A stretch of DNA of 64,000 bases from Casp-actino8 sp044358015 (GTDB lineage: Bacteria > Actinomycetota > Acidimicrobiia > Acidimicrobiales > Ilumatobacteraceae), in NCBI GenBank assembly GCA_044358015.1, contig JBIKOO010000007.1, forward strand, positions 7,428-71,427. The letters are read 5' to 3'. Below are positions 1 to 8,516 of this stretch, in pieces (positions within the stretch are counted from its first letter, which is position 1; every line of letters starts with the position of its first letter). The notes under the pieces are model-generated. The model ran no database searches, was not told where the DNA came from, and saw only the letters and a program-made list of their open reading frames with translations. Position numbers and translations under genes: made by a program.

Positions 1-2
1 AC

Positions 3-3000
3 AAGCGCCATGACATCGTGTACATCTGTTCAAACTCTTCAATCGCCCGACAGAACATCAAGAAGCTTGTACCCCGAGACGTGGAACCTCTTGACAACGT
101 TGAACGTCTCACCATGCTGCCTGTTGCCAACCTCAAAGAAGGTGACGAAAAAGGCGCTGGTATCAACCTCTTAGCAATCAGCCCTGGTACATCATTTGCG
201 TTTGGACAAAGCCTCGGGAAATATCAAGAGCGGGTGCTTGCGTATCTTTTCATCAAGGAACTGTGGCCAACTAGTGATGTCGGCTCTGGTGCTTCAATAA
301 AGCTCTTTGAAGGAAGCGCGGCAAACTTCAGGAACAAGATTTCTAATGGGCGCCTGACATACCAAACTCAGGTCAAGAAAAACCTTGCTGCGTTCGGACA
401 CCAGATAAAAGAGATTGATGCTCAGCGAAAAACTCAGGGTCAGATTTCGCTCAAAAAAGAATTCGAAAAACTGTGTTCAGAAATCAAAGGTAAACACTCA
501 ATACCGTATGAGTTGCGCCGAAGGGTTAATGAGTTCATCGGAACACTCCGCCGAGCGCTGGCCACCGTGGGCATCAACATGCTCAAACCAGACCTCATCA
601 TTCTTGATGAGTTTCAGCGCTTCAAAGACTTGATGGACCCTTCGGCAACCGACTGGGCATCAACTCTTGCCCGTCAGTTGTTTAGCCATTATGACGAAGA
701 ATCCGGCCGAGGCACCAAGGTGCTTCTGCTTTCTGCCACCCCATACCGCATGTACGCACGCAGTGGCGAAACCGATGACCACTTTGCAGATTTCCTCAAT
801 ACATGTTCATTCTTGTTTAACGATCCAAACGATGTTGATGAACTTAAGAAGGATTTCAATCTGCTTCGACTCGCCATGACAAATACTTCTCGAACCGAGG
901 ATGCGTCAGCGATTTGTTCACGTATTCAGCAACGACTCAGTTTGGTGATGGCACGAACCGAGCGACTTGGAGTTACGCCTGATCGCAATGGAATGCTCGA
1001 AGAACATGTCCATCACCTGCCCATCAGTGTTGAAGACCTGAAGTCGTACGCTCGCATCGGCGATATCTCGTCGCTTCTCAAACAGGGCGAACCAATTGAC
1101 TACTGGAAGTCAAGTCCGTACTTGTTCAACTTCATGGATGACTACAAACTGAAGACAACTTTCAAAGAAGCGATGAAGCAAAGAACTCTCCCACCGCTTG
1201 AGACTCTTTCCCCCGGACCAGGCCTATTGGACTGGTCAACTGTCGAGAACTACCAGCCAGTTGACGCGCAAAATGCTCGCCTGCGTTGGCTGATAGAGGA
1301 CCTACATTCTCATCAAGCCTTTGACCTGCTTTGGATTCCCCCGTCGCTTCGTTATTACGACTCTGGTTCTATCTATGAGTCAAAGGCCGCAACAAGCTTT
1401 ACGAAGCGAGTGATCTTCTCTGGCTGGGCTGTGGTTCCGAAGGCTGTCGCTTCTTTGACATCATTTGAAGCCGAACGACAAGCGTTTAGAGGATCACGCC
1501 ATAAAAAATATGAGGCGAATAATCGTGGCGAAGGTCGACTGACCTTCAAGAATAGAACGGGTCGCGTAAACTCAATCAATACATTCGCGTTAGTTTGGCC
1601 AAGTCCTTCTTTGGCACAACTAGGCGAACATCGTCAAACCAGAAGCAAGATGCAATCGGTGTCCGAAGTTCGCCAACAAGTATCTGAACGAATACAGAGT
1701 GATCTTGAACCGCTATTCAGAACCATCGTGACGGATTCGAATACCGACCGAAGGTGGTATTGGCTGGCTCCGTTGCTTTTGGACCAACAACAGTTCCCTG
1801 AGGTAATTAGCGAATGGTGGGGTCAGATTGGTTCAGAGTCTGCGTGGTCGAGCGGAAATCCGTCAGATGGTTTCCTTTCCCATTCAAAACTGGCATGGTC
1901 CACGCTTAATGATGATGATCTGACTATTGGCACGCCACCCGACGACTTGATAGAGGTACTTACCGACTTGGCTATTGGTGGCCCAGCGATTTGTGCGTTG
2001 AGGGCCCTATCTGCAGTGAGTGGCTTACCCCTATCGCATGAAGAGGTTCTCAAAGGAGCAGCACTGATCTCAGATTCATACCGAAGATTCTTCAATGAAG
2101 CTGAGGTCACAGCGATCGTTCTGAGAGATGCTTTACTGCCCGACAACCACGACCGGGATGCCGATGAAAGCTATTGGCGCACAGTTCTTCGATACTGCAC
2201 AGATGCTCACATGCAAGCCGTACTTGACGAACACGTACACACCTTGCGCGATTGGCTTGGTTTTAGTTCTTTCTCGGATGACTCAAAACGAAGCGAAGCT
2301 GTTGTTCAGTTTGCCGCAAAGATTGACGCTGCCCTTAGCGTTCGTGCAGCAAATTTCGGCGTCGATATTCCAGATCCTCAAAGTCGGGCAACCGAACCAG
2401 ACCGCAAATCAATGCGTGCGAACTTCGCTGCAGCCTACGGACAGCGCTCTGACGACGAAAAGAGCGTGAATCGTAACGAATCACTTTCTGCCGCGTTTAA
2501 CTCACCCTTTTGGCCGTTTGTTTTGGTGAGCACCTCAATCGGTCAAGAAGGACTTGACTTCCATTTGTGGTCACATGCAGTTGTCCACTGGAACTTGCCC
2601 TCAAACCCAGTTGATCTCGAACAACGCGAAGGGCGCGTCCATCGTTATAAGGGACACGTAGTTCGCAAGAACATCGCCGAGACACTCGCCCCAAACCTTC
2701 CATCAGACATCACAGGAGATATCTGGGAGGCACTCTTTAACATGGCTGCAGAGAGGCGTCTCTCAACCGAATCAGAAATGGTTCCCTATTGGGTCTATCC
2801 GCAGGGTTCAGCAAAGATTGAACGCCATGTGCCTTTACTACCGTTCAGCCGAGATGCGTCAGAACTTCCACGATTGAAGAATTCGCTCGCCGCCTACCGG
2901 CTTGCATTCGGACAGCCACGTCAGGAAGATCTTGTTGAGTTCCTCCGCAGGAATCACTCGGAAGAAGACATCTCAGAACTGGTGAAGAATTTCAAGATTG

Positions 3001-3035
3001 ACCTGACTCCGCCTCCTCAAGGCACTCCCCATTAA
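3..3035 (+). CDS. SF2 helicase, 5'-truncated by window edge
   Basis: The frame is open back to the first bases of the window, so the true start lies upstream. The visible part is about 1010 residues. A DEAH-like motif II (LIILDEFQRFKDL) is near residue 194 of the visible part, motif III (LLLSATPYRMY) near 237, and motifs V/VI (STSIGQEGLDF, then QREGRVHRYKGH) near 838-880. A long insert of several hundred residues separates the two RecA-like lobes. This is the layout of a superfamily 2 ATP-dependent nucleic-acid translocase. Walker A is not in view. Large helicases of this build often occur in anti-phage or restriction loci, and a nuclease-like remnant lies 700 bp downstream, but no named system can be assigned. 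The helicase call is firm; the biological role is open. Confidence 0.85.
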   Translation, partial: KRHDIVYICSNSSIARQNIKKLVPRDVEPLDNVERLTMLPVANLKEGDEKGAGINLLAISPGTSFAFGQSLGKYQERVLAYLFIKELWPTSDVGSGASIKLFEGSAANFRNKISNGRLTYQTQVKKNLAAFGHQIKEIDAQRKTQGQISLKKEFEKLCSEIKGKHSIPYELRRRVNEFIGTLRRALATVGINMLKPDLIILDEFQRFKDLMDPSATDWASTLARQLFSHYDEESGRGTKVLLLSATPYRMYARSGETDDHFADFLNTCSFLFNDPNDVDELKKDFNLLRLAMTNTSRTEDASAICSRIQQRLSLVMARTERLGVTPDRNGMLEEHVHHLPISVEDLKSYARIGDISSLLKQGEPIDYWKSSPYLFNFMDDYKLKTTFKEAMKQRTLPPLETLSPGPGLLDWSTVENYQPVDAQNARLRWLIEDLHSHQAFDLLWIPPSLRYYDSGSIYESKAATSFTKRVIFSGWAVVPKAVASLTSFEAERQAFRGSRHKKYEANNRGEGRLTFKNRTGRVNSINTFALVWPSPSLAQLGEHRQTRSKMQSVSEVRQQVSERIQSDLEPLFRTIVTDSNTDRRWYWLAPLLLDQQQFPEVISEWWGQIGSESAWSSGNPSDGFLSHSKLAWSTLNDDDLTIGTPPDDLIEVLTDLAIGGPAICALRALSAVSGLPLSHEEVLKGAALISDSYRRFFNEAEVTAIVLRDALLPDNHDRDADESYWRTVLRYCTDAHMQAVLDEHVHTLRDWLGFSSFSDDSKRSEAVVQFAAKIDAALSVRAANFGVDIPDPQSRATEPDRKSMRANFAAAYGQRSDDEKSVNRNESLSAAFNSPFWPFVLVSTSIGQEGLDFHLWSHAVVHWNLPSNPVDLEQREGRVHRYKGHVVRKNIAETLAPNLPSDITGDIWEALFNMAAERRLSTESEMVPYWVYPQGSAKIERHVPLLPFSRDASELPRLKNSLAAYRLAFGQPRQEDLVEFLRRNHSEEDISELVKNFKIDLTPPPQGTPH

Positions 3036-3050
3036 ATCTCAAACGTGACC

Positions 3051-3109
3051 GCCTCCCTATTTGAGGCCTGGCTTTTTTCCGACGGCCTCCCTATTTGGGG
3101 CCCGGCTTT
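3051..3109 (+). terminator. duplicated hairpin element after the helicase gene
   Basis: Two 25-bp copies (3051-3075 and 3085-3109) differ at two positions and start 34 bp apart. Each folds as GCCTC, a 7-nt loop CCTATTT, and then GAGGC in copy 1 or GGGGC in copy 2. The A-to-G change in copy 2 replaces a U-A pair with a U-G pair, so pairing is kept. Copy 1 is followed by six T (3073-3078). It lies 15 bp after the helicase stop codon and before a convergent gene, so a tandem transcription terminator is the likeliest role. Confidence 0.5.
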
Positions 3110-3162
3110 CAAGCGAACATCTCCCTCTTAAGGAAGCGGTCAACCGGGGTTTTAATTCGTCT

Positions 3163-3546
3163 CTATGCTGAAAGTATTTGGTCACGCTGCTTATCGAATT
3201 GTTCCTGAGTAATTACTCCCTGTGAAAGCAAATCAACAAGTTTCGATAGTTGCTCTACAGGCGTCAATTGACCTTCTTGAGCGGAATTAATAGATGGGTT
3301 AGAAGCAGCAGCTAATTCCTGCTCATACATTTTTCGATATTTCCTGGACGCTGGACCGGTATACGGGTCTGCATTCCCTGAATCGTTGTATTCGCCACAA
3401 ACCTGACATTTGAGTTTCTTCTTGGTGAGCAACGCACCAACACCCACCAACATCTTTGCCCGCATAGTACGTTTCTCGGTAAAACCCTTAGATCCGCAGT
3501 TATAGCACCGCAATTCTCCAGCATTGTCAACGCATACATTTTTCAT
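3163..3546 (-). CDS. small zinc-ribbon protein with C-terminal SHOCT domain
   Basis: The product is about 127 residues. The N-terminal part has two CxxC pairs (CYNC near residue 14, CQVC near 49) separated by a basic stretch, which looks like a zinc ribbon. The last 30 residues (LSKLVDLLSQGVITQEQFDK...) match the short C-terminal SHOCT domain found at the ends of many small bacterial proteins and thought to mediate oligomerisation. The ATG at 3546 was chosen over an in-frame TTG at 3567 because AAAGAGAAC sits just upstream as a weak ribosome site. There is no signal peptide or membrane segment. It converges on the helicase. Function is unknown; nucleic-acid or protein binding is a guess. Confidence 0.7.
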   Translation of the reverse strand: MKNVCVDNAGELRCYNCGSKGFTEKRTMRAKMLVGVGALLTKKKLKCQVCGEYNDSGNADPYTGPASRKYRKMYEQELAAASNPSINSAQEGQLTPVEQLSKLVDLLSQGVITQEQFDKQRDQILSA

Positions 3547-3735
3547 TTGTTCTCTTTTTTCTATCAAACTGTTAGAAAGTTAGCATAATTTATCTACAGA
3601 TAACTAAGTGAAATTACTGAAAATTAATAAGTCAATTATCTAAGAGAAATCCCACCCTAGAAGCGTTCCAAAAACGGCGTTTCGCGTTCCAAACGTTTAC
3701 TGAAACCCCAACCACTAGGCCATCAATATTAGGGT

Positions 3736-4032
3736 TTGGAATTACGCACCAACCTCGTCGAATTGGGCTTGTCGCTCGCAACCTCTTCAAACAAGGGTTA
3801 CGACGTAGTCGATGCGCAGGGAAACAAGGTAGAGATCAAGACGACAACTGGCAGATCAAGCAATCTTTCTGCTGCAGGAACCGAGGCCACACGATTAGTG
3901 GTTGTGATCCTTGACCGGACTGGCGAAGCATCAATTGCCTTTGATGGTCCAGCGCAGGTGGTTTGGGATTTGGCTGGGCCAGCCCAGAAAAATGGGCAAC
4001 GGCGTGTGAGTTTGTCAAAGTTGCGTTGTTGA
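3736..4032 (+). pseudogene. remnant of a PD-(D/E)xK-like nuclease gene
   Basis: The product is 98 residues from a TTG codon, with an in-frame TAG immediately upstream at 3730-3732. Residues 21-45 read GYDVVDAQGNKVEIKTTTGR, which resembles the catalytic core of DUF6998-type proteins (GYD-(x)n-D-(x)n-V-x-IK-TT), where D and E-x-K would be nuclease-like residues. Such proteins normally carry an N-terminal helical region before this core. Only about 20 residues precede it here, and no good ribosome site is visible. I read it as a decayed gene or a very short stand-alone domain near the helicase. The family assignment is from memory of the motif and is uncertain. Confidence 0.4.
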
Positions 4033-4052
4033 TTTAGTTCGCTTCTTGATAT

Positions 4053-4110
4053 GCATAATTACTATGCGAACGTGAATTGATTTTTCACTTCAGTAAACGC
4101 TGTAATTCAC
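4053..4110. repeat. inverted repeats in the promoter region of the collagen-like gene
   Basis: The 180-bp gap before the collagen-like gene is AT-rich. It has a 5-bp stem GCATA/TATGC with a 5-nt loop (4053-4067) and a wider pair GTGAATT (4072-4078) / AATTCAC (4104-4110). These could be operator half-sites. No clear -35/-10 pair stands out. Confidence 0.25.
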
Positions 4111-4212
4111 ACTTTTATCAACTACAATACGAATCATTGAATTCAGACCTATATGTTGGTTTTGTGATCCATGTATGCACGGATTGCGCTGAGAAATATT
4201 CGAGGGGTCGTC

Positions 4213-5391
4213 ATGTCAAATAGTTTGCGAATTCGTTGGGCAGCGATTGGAGCTGCGATTGCAGTTTCACTAGGTGGCGGAACGATGCTGATTGCCGATG
4301 CTTCTAACAACGTAGGAACTTCGGCATTTGCGCCCGTCGATCCAATACGCGTTCTCGATACACGAGCCGATGGAAAAGTTGGGGCACTAGACGGGTCAGG
4401 CGATCCTCGAACTCTTCAAGTAACCGGAACTATTTTGACAAATGTTGGAACACAAACTGTGGTGCCGATCGGAGCAACTGCAGTAGTCATGAATGTCACT
4501 GTCGTTGACGGCGAAGCCGGAAATAGCGGTGGCTATGTGACGGTGTATCCCTGTGGAACACGACCGACTTCTTCAAATCTCAACTTCGTACAAGGTCAAA
4601 CAATTCCCAATGCTGTTACTACTTCTATTTCAGACAGCGGGCACGTTTGCTTTTACGTTTATGGAAAGGCCAACCTTCTTGCCGACGTCGTTGGTTATTT
4701 CCAGTTAGCCGCATCCGGCACAGGCGGCGGAACTGGACCTACAGGCGCAACTGGATCAACTGGCCCGCAAGGACCAACAGGACCTCAAGGGCCAACTGGA
4801 TCAACCGGCCCACAAGGACCAGTCGGCACAACCGGCCCACAAGGACCAGTCGGCACAACCGGCCCGCAAGGACCAGTTGGTTCAACCGGACCACAAGGAC
4901 CAACCGGACCACAAGGACCAGCCGGACCGCAAGGTCCAGTAGGAACAACTGGTCCGCAAGGTCCAGTAGGACCAGGTTCAATTTTGGGTATCGCCGCATC
5001 GGAAGTTACAAGACTGAATCCGAATATCGGCTCCACTGCGTATTCGACCAAGACCACTATTTTTAGTAACAGCGAAGTTGAACTAGCGCTTTCGTGTTAC
5101 GGCAATGATTCAAGTAGCCCATATTTTGTTTTGTACATCAAAACCCTCGATCAAACTCGAATTTTTGGGACTGCAATTGACAGCCTCACTGGAAATGTTT
5201 ACCCAAACTATTTCCGAACTTCCAGTGATTCATCTGAATTCACTGGACTAGGAAACCAAAAGGTCTCCGTTAATGATTACTCGCTTTCGCTGTTTAGTTC
5301 AACTGGTCTACCTAAGAAGATTGAGATAGAAGTTGAATCTGTATATAACGGGAATTGCTTCGTTCGAGGTGGTTATGTCCAAAGTTCATAA
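4213..5391 (+). CDS. exported collagen-like surface protein
   Basis: The product is about 392 residues. The start at 4213 is preferred over an in-frame ATG at 4171 because GAGGGG lies 5 bp upstream and the product then begins with a classical Sec signal (SLRIRWAAIGAAIAVSLGGG). Domains in order: signal peptide (1-30); a beta-rich domain opening with VDPIRVLDTR (about 40-170), a type common in exported actinobacterial proteins; 27 Gly-X-Y triplets (4735-4977); and a C-terminal globular domain of about 135 residues with a few cysteines. The triplets are dominated by GPQ, GPT, GPV and GTT, which suits a trimeric collagen-like stalk. There is no LPXTG motif or C-terminal anchor, so it is secreted or held non-covalently. 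An adhesive or surface role is inferred. Confidence 0.8.
   Translation: MSNSLRIRWAAIGAAIAVSLGGGTMLIADASNNVGTSAFAPVDPIRVLDTRADGKVGALDGSGDPRTLQVTGTILTNVGTQTVVPIGATAVVMNVTVVDGEAGNSGGYVTVYPCGTRPTSSNLNFVQGQTIPNAVTTSISDSGHVCFYVYGKANLLADVVGYFQLAASGTGGGTGPTGATGSTGPQGPTGPQGPTGSTGPQGPVGTTGPQGPVGTTGPQGPVGSTGPQGPTGPQGPAGPQGPVGTTGPQGPVGPGSILGIAASEVTRLNPNIGSTAYSTKTTIFSNSEVELALSCYGNDSSSPYFVLYIKTLDQTRIFGTAIDSLTGNVYPNYFRTSSDSSEFTGLGNQKVSVNDYSLSLFSSTGLPKKIEIEVESVYNGNCFVRGGYVQSS
4735..4977 (+). repeat. 27 collagen triplets (Gly-X-Y)
   Basis: An uninterrupted run of Gly-X-Y codons lies inside the collagen-like gene, built from recurring 9-, 18- and 27-bp DNA units (GGCCCACAAGGACCAGTC and close variants). Such DNA is prone to slippage, so triplet number may vary between strains. 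Confidence 0.85.
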
Positions 5392-5441
5392 CCTTTAAAA
5401 TTTCAACGTCAAATCTCGTCGCACCTGAAGTTTCACAAGCA

Positions 5442-5461
5442 AATGTCTAAATTTAGGCATT
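5442..5461. repeat. 20-bp palindrome downstream of the collagen-like gene
   Basis: AATGTCTAAATTTAGGCATT is self-complementary throughout except for one G-T pair. It lies 50 bp after the stop codon and no T-run follows, so it could be a protein site or a weak RNA hairpin. The rest of the 207-bp gap holds only the hairpin at 5544-5572 and the ribosome site of the next gene. Confidence 0.35.
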
Positions 5462-5543
5462 CAAATCACAATCTTCTTGAGTTCGGAAACTCTGCCACAC
5501 CCCCTGACTAATTTGAATATTGCTTCCCGCCTAATCCAATTGA

Positions 5544-5572
5544 TCTCGCAACATGTGTCAAACATGGCGAGA
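5544..5572 (+). promoter_or_regulatory. hairpin upstream of the DUF222-HNH gene
   Basis: TCTCGC pairs with GCGAGA and, inside it, CATGT pairs with ACATG, with a 2-nt bulge and loop GTCAA. The hairpin ends 26 bp before the ATG, just ahead of a strong ribosome site (AGGAGGT at 5587-5593). It may be a 5'-UTR hairpin or an operator. Confidence 0.35.
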
Positions 5573-5598
5573 CCTACTCAATAGTCAGGAGGTAAAAC

Positions 5599-6762
5599 AT
5601 GCCAACGTTGTGCGACACTCTCGCCACTCACGACCGCGTTGATGTCATCATCAAACGTCTCGCCGATATCAAACGCACCGAGTCAACCTTGGCCGCCGAA
5701 CGAATGAGTCTGCTCGCCGAGCTCTCGTCAATACGTCCAGCCGACCCCGAGATCACTCTCATGCGTGACGGCAACTTGTCACGACGCGAAGCCCGCGACA
5801 CCGTGAATCGCCACAGCACTATCGATACGGCTCCCGTATTTGGTGATGCACTCAGCACCGGCGATATCAGCGTGGCTCACATTGATGGACTCTCACGGGC
5901 CTTCAAGATCGTCGGCGACAAGCCCGACGCACTCATTGAACGCCTACCAGCGCTCATCAACGCCGCAACCCACATGAACGCCGATGATTTCGACCGACAC
6001 GTCAAGAACACTGCAAAGGCATTGGTGTCCGACGGTGGTCTGAGCCGACTCGAGCAACAACGCCGCGAAACCCACTTCAAAATGTGGAACGACGTTGACG
6101 GAAACCTACAAGTTCGTGGTCAATTTGATCCCGAACGCGGAGCAATCTTTCAAAATCTCGTCAGCCAACGCGTTGAAGCCATGTTCCATTCAGGCGACGG
6201 TGACGTTCGCCTTGATATTGCTCCAGGCATTGAGCCAAATCATCACCGCAACGCGCTTGCGTTGCTTGAACTCGTCCGTGGGTCTGGCTCATCACTTGTT
6301 GATGGCGATCGTCCCGTGCGGGCCGAACTGGTCGTGCATGTCGATTTGGAAACTCTGCAAAACAAAGTCAAGACGCACACCGACACAACGGTTTGCCGGA
6401 CCAGTTACGGAGCCGGCCTACCCATTGAGACCGTCCGTCGCATCGCATGTGATGCCGACATCATTCCGGTGGTGCTGAATGGCCCATCGGTTCCGATTGA
6501 TGTGAGGCGGTCCAAACGATTGGCCACTGCCCACCAGCGCCGATCGCTCGAATCCACCTACGAAACCTGTGCAATAGATGGTTGTGTTGTGCCGTTCCAT
6601 CATTGCTCGATACATCACATTGACTATTGGGAAAATGGTGGACCGACCGATCTCGACAATCTGATCCCCCTGTGTTCAAGGCACCATCACAAAGCTCACG
6701 AAGGCGGCTGGAAGTTGAGCCTTAATCCAAATAACCGCCAGCTCACCGTGAATTATCCGTGA
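5599..6762 (+). CDS. DUF222 / HNH endonuclease family protein (13E12-like)
   Basis: The product is 387 residues, usual for the actinobacterial 13E12 repeat family. The N-terminal two-thirds is the helical DUF222 domain. The C-terminus is an HNH nuclease fold with CAIDGC near residue 317, HHIDYWENGGPTDLDN (histidine and asparagine motif) near 333-350, and LCSRHHHKAHEGGW near 353-366. Metal and catalytic histidines are present, so it should be active. The family is abundant in actinobacterial genomes, often in many copies, and its role is not settled. The start is supported by AGGAGGTAAAAC immediately upstream. The gene stands alone, followed 22 bp later by a lipoprotein gene that could be co-transcribed. 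Confidence 0.9.
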   Translation: MPTLCDTLATHDRVDVIIKRLADIKRTESTLAAERMSLLAELSSIRPADPEITLMRDGNLSRREARDTVNRHSTIDTAPVFGDALSTGDISVAHIDGLSRAFKIVGDKPDALIERLPALINAATHMNADDFDRHVKNTAKALVSDGGLSRLEQQRRETHFKMWNDVDGNLQVRGQFDPERGAIFQNLVSQRVEAMFHSGDGDVRLDIAPGIEPNHHRNALALLELVRGSGSSLVDGDRPVRAELVVHVDLETLQNKVKTHTDTTVCRTSYGAGLPIETVRRIACDADIIPVVLNGPSVPIDVRRSKRLATAHQRRSLESTYETCAIDGCVVPFHHCSIHHIDYWENGGPTDLDNLIPLCSRHHHKAHEGGWKLSLNPNNRQLTVNYP

Positions 6763-6784
6763 GATCGGTGCTAGACCGTTTGAT

Positions 6785-7477
6785 ATGTCAAAGCGACTCA
6801 CATTGATGACAGGCCTACTCGGCATCTCGTTCGTTGTTGCGTGCGGCTCAAGTAGTGATGAAACAACGTCTTCGCTGGCGTCAACAACTATTCAGCCAAT
6901 TGCGACAACGACAGCAGTTGAGACAAGCGTTGCGACGACATCAACGACAACCACTCCAATCCAACAAGCACAATCAATGGTCTTGTACGACTTTGCTGAT
7001 CAGTCCGATGTCTCTGATTGGTTCAACCAAAATGACACCGTCATGGGCGGGGTTTCCGATAGCGCCAGCACATGGGTTGATGGGCAATTAGTTTTCTCGG
7101 GCAACTTGTCGCTCGACAACAACGGTGGATTCACCTCAACCTTCGGGCCGATCAATGACCAACTACCAACTCTGATGTCAGGGGCCGAGGCCATCGTCGT
7201 GACGGCCCGGGGCGACGGCAAGACCTATCTCATGCAAATCCGAAACTATGACAACACGCGCTACGTCCAGCGTTTCACAACGGTCGCCGATGTTGAGCAG
7301 GACTACGTCTTGCCACTCGCAGACTTTGAATCTGTCGACTGGCGACTCTCGGTGATCCCGAACGCCGCGCCCATAGATACCTCCACCATCGGTCAGCTTG
7401 GTTTCTACCTACTTGATAAACAGGTCGGCCCATTTGAAATAGCAATATCGATGATTCGAACCAACGCCGCGACTTGA
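6785..7477 (+). CDS. CIA30-domain lipoprotein
   Basis: The product is 230 residues. It opens with a lipoprotein signal ending in a lipobox (SFVVAC, Cys about residue 20), followed by a Ser/Thr-rich linker to about residue 60. The rest (VLYDFADQSDVSDWFNQND, VMGGVSDS, FSGNLSLDNNGGF, YLMQIRN, then a final PFEIAISMIR strand) matches the jelly-roll CIA30 domain, related to carbohydrate-binding folds. The family is named after complex I assembly factor 30, but bacterial secreted forms have no proven link to complex I. It would be anchored to the outer face of the membrane. Confidence 0.8.
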   Translation: MSKRLTLMTGLLGISFVVACGSSSDETTSSLASTTIQPIATTTAVETSVATTSTTTTPIQQAQSMVLYDFADQSDVSDWFNQNDTVMGGVSDSASTWVDGQLVFSGNLSLDNNGGFTSTFGPINDQLPTLMSGAEAIVVTARGDGKTYLMQIRNYDNTRYVQRFTTVADVEQDYVLPLADFESVDWRLSVIPNAAPIDTSTIGQLGFYLLDKQVGPFEIAISMIRTNAAT

Positions 7478-7495
7478 TTAGTCAGGATTTTCTAC

Positions 7496-8500
7496 TTAGC
7501 CATTCAATAACGCAGCAAATTGGCGGCGCCATTCAACTGAGCACTTGTCGGCTTGTACCGAGACCAACGACGTTTGGTCAAGCGGCAACACCGTGTCAAA
7601 GGTTTCCAGCATGCGCTTATCTTCAGCACCAATCATGAAGTCAAGGCGCAACACTTCGTCAGACGGAATCGCAAAGTCGTCACTGCGCCACACCACAAAT
7701 GTGAAGTAACTCGTGACATCATCAATCGGCGTCGACACCAACAACAAGATGTGCGACAAGCCTGTCTCGTATTCAATTGTCGAACGACAGATCAACGGCA
7801 AGTTGAAACCCGAACTCATCTTGCGATGCACGACTCCGGCCGACTGCCCACTCGCAATGGCTCCGACCGACGCATTGTTGGCATTCACTTCATACGAGTA
7901 TCCATAGAAGTGATCATCAAGTGGACCGAGTTCAACTTTCGGAACGCTGGTCTCTTGCGCCCGACCAAATGAATCGACATGAACAAACGGGAAGTGCGTG
8001 ATGTCTAAGAAGTTGTCGACCATACGAGTGGCCGAACACTGCCAAGTATCAACCGGGGTGTTGAGACGACGGAACTTCGGGTCGTTATCCCACGGCATAT
8101 CGGGAATTGGTGCCTTCGGAGTACCGAGACACACCCAAATCAATCCGTAACGTTCTTGGCAACCAAATGGCTCAATATGCGCCTTCGGCGGAACCGGCAC
8201 GCCTTCTGAGGCAGACGGGACTCGCACACATTTACCATCGTCTTCAAATTCCCAACCGTGATACGGGCACACCAGGCAGTTGTCTTTGACGTACCCAAGA
8301 CTCAACTTTGCTTCACGGTGAGTACAGCGATCGGGCAAGGTGCTCACGTTTCCTTCACCATCACGCCACACCACCAGATTGCGCCCAAGCAGCTTGGCCG
8401 ACACCGGCGCCGACATCACATCTACCGATCGCGCGACCGGATACCAGTAGCCAAGAAGGTTGTCGTTATCGCAAAGAATGCTCGTCATGTTTTTGAGCAT
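7496..8500 (-). CDS. Rieske non-haem iron oxygenase, VanA-like
   Basis: The product is about 334 residues. The Rieske [2Fe-2S] ligands are C59-x-H61 and C78-x2-H81 (CTHREAKLSLGY...CLVCPYH). The mononuclear iron motif is D166-x2-H169-x4-H174 (NFLDITHFPFVH). Length and motif spacing fit single-component-type oxygenases that demethylate or hydroxylate small aromatics or N-heterocycles, such as vanillate demethylase; a partner reductase is needed and none is in the window. Start choice is ATG 8500 or ATG 8488. Neither has a ribosome site, so a leaderless mRNA is likely. It is divergent from the amidohydrolase at 8514 with only 13 bp between start codons. The substrate is unknown. Confidence 0.88.
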   Translation of the reverse strand: MLKNMTSILCDNDNLLGYWYPVARSVDVMSAPVSAKLLGRNLVVWRDGEGNVSTLPDRCTHREAKLSLGYVKDNCLVCPYHGWEFEDDGKCVRVPSASEGVPVPPKAHIEPFGCQERYGLIWVCLGTPKAPIPDMPWDNDPKFRRLNTPVDTWQCSATRMVDNFLDITHFPFVHVDSFGRAQETSVPKVELGPLDDHFYGYSYEVNANNASVGAIASGQSAGVVHRKMSSGFNLPLICRSTIEYETGLSHILLLVSTPIDDVTSYFTFVVWRSDDFAIPSDEVLRLDFMIGAEDKRMLETFDTVLPLDQTSLVSVQADKCSVEWRRQFAALLNG

Positions 8501-8516
8501 AACCTGTCTCACTATG
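8498..8516. promoter_or_regulatory. overlapping divergent leaderless promoters
   Basis: The sequence CATAACCTGTCTCACTATG links two divergent genes. Read rightwards, CATAAC lies 10 bp before the ATG at 8514. Read leftwards, CATAGT lies at the mirrored distance before the ATG at 8500. Each start codon therefore overlaps the -10-like hexamer of the other gene. There is no room for 5'-UTRs, so both mRNAs are probably leaderless and the two promoters may exclude each other. Inferred from spacing only. Confidence 0.35.

Noticed and set aside
4735..4977. Regular short repeats that resemble a CRISPR-like array
   Set aside because: They are in-frame Gly-X-Y codons with no unique spacers; no cas genes are near.
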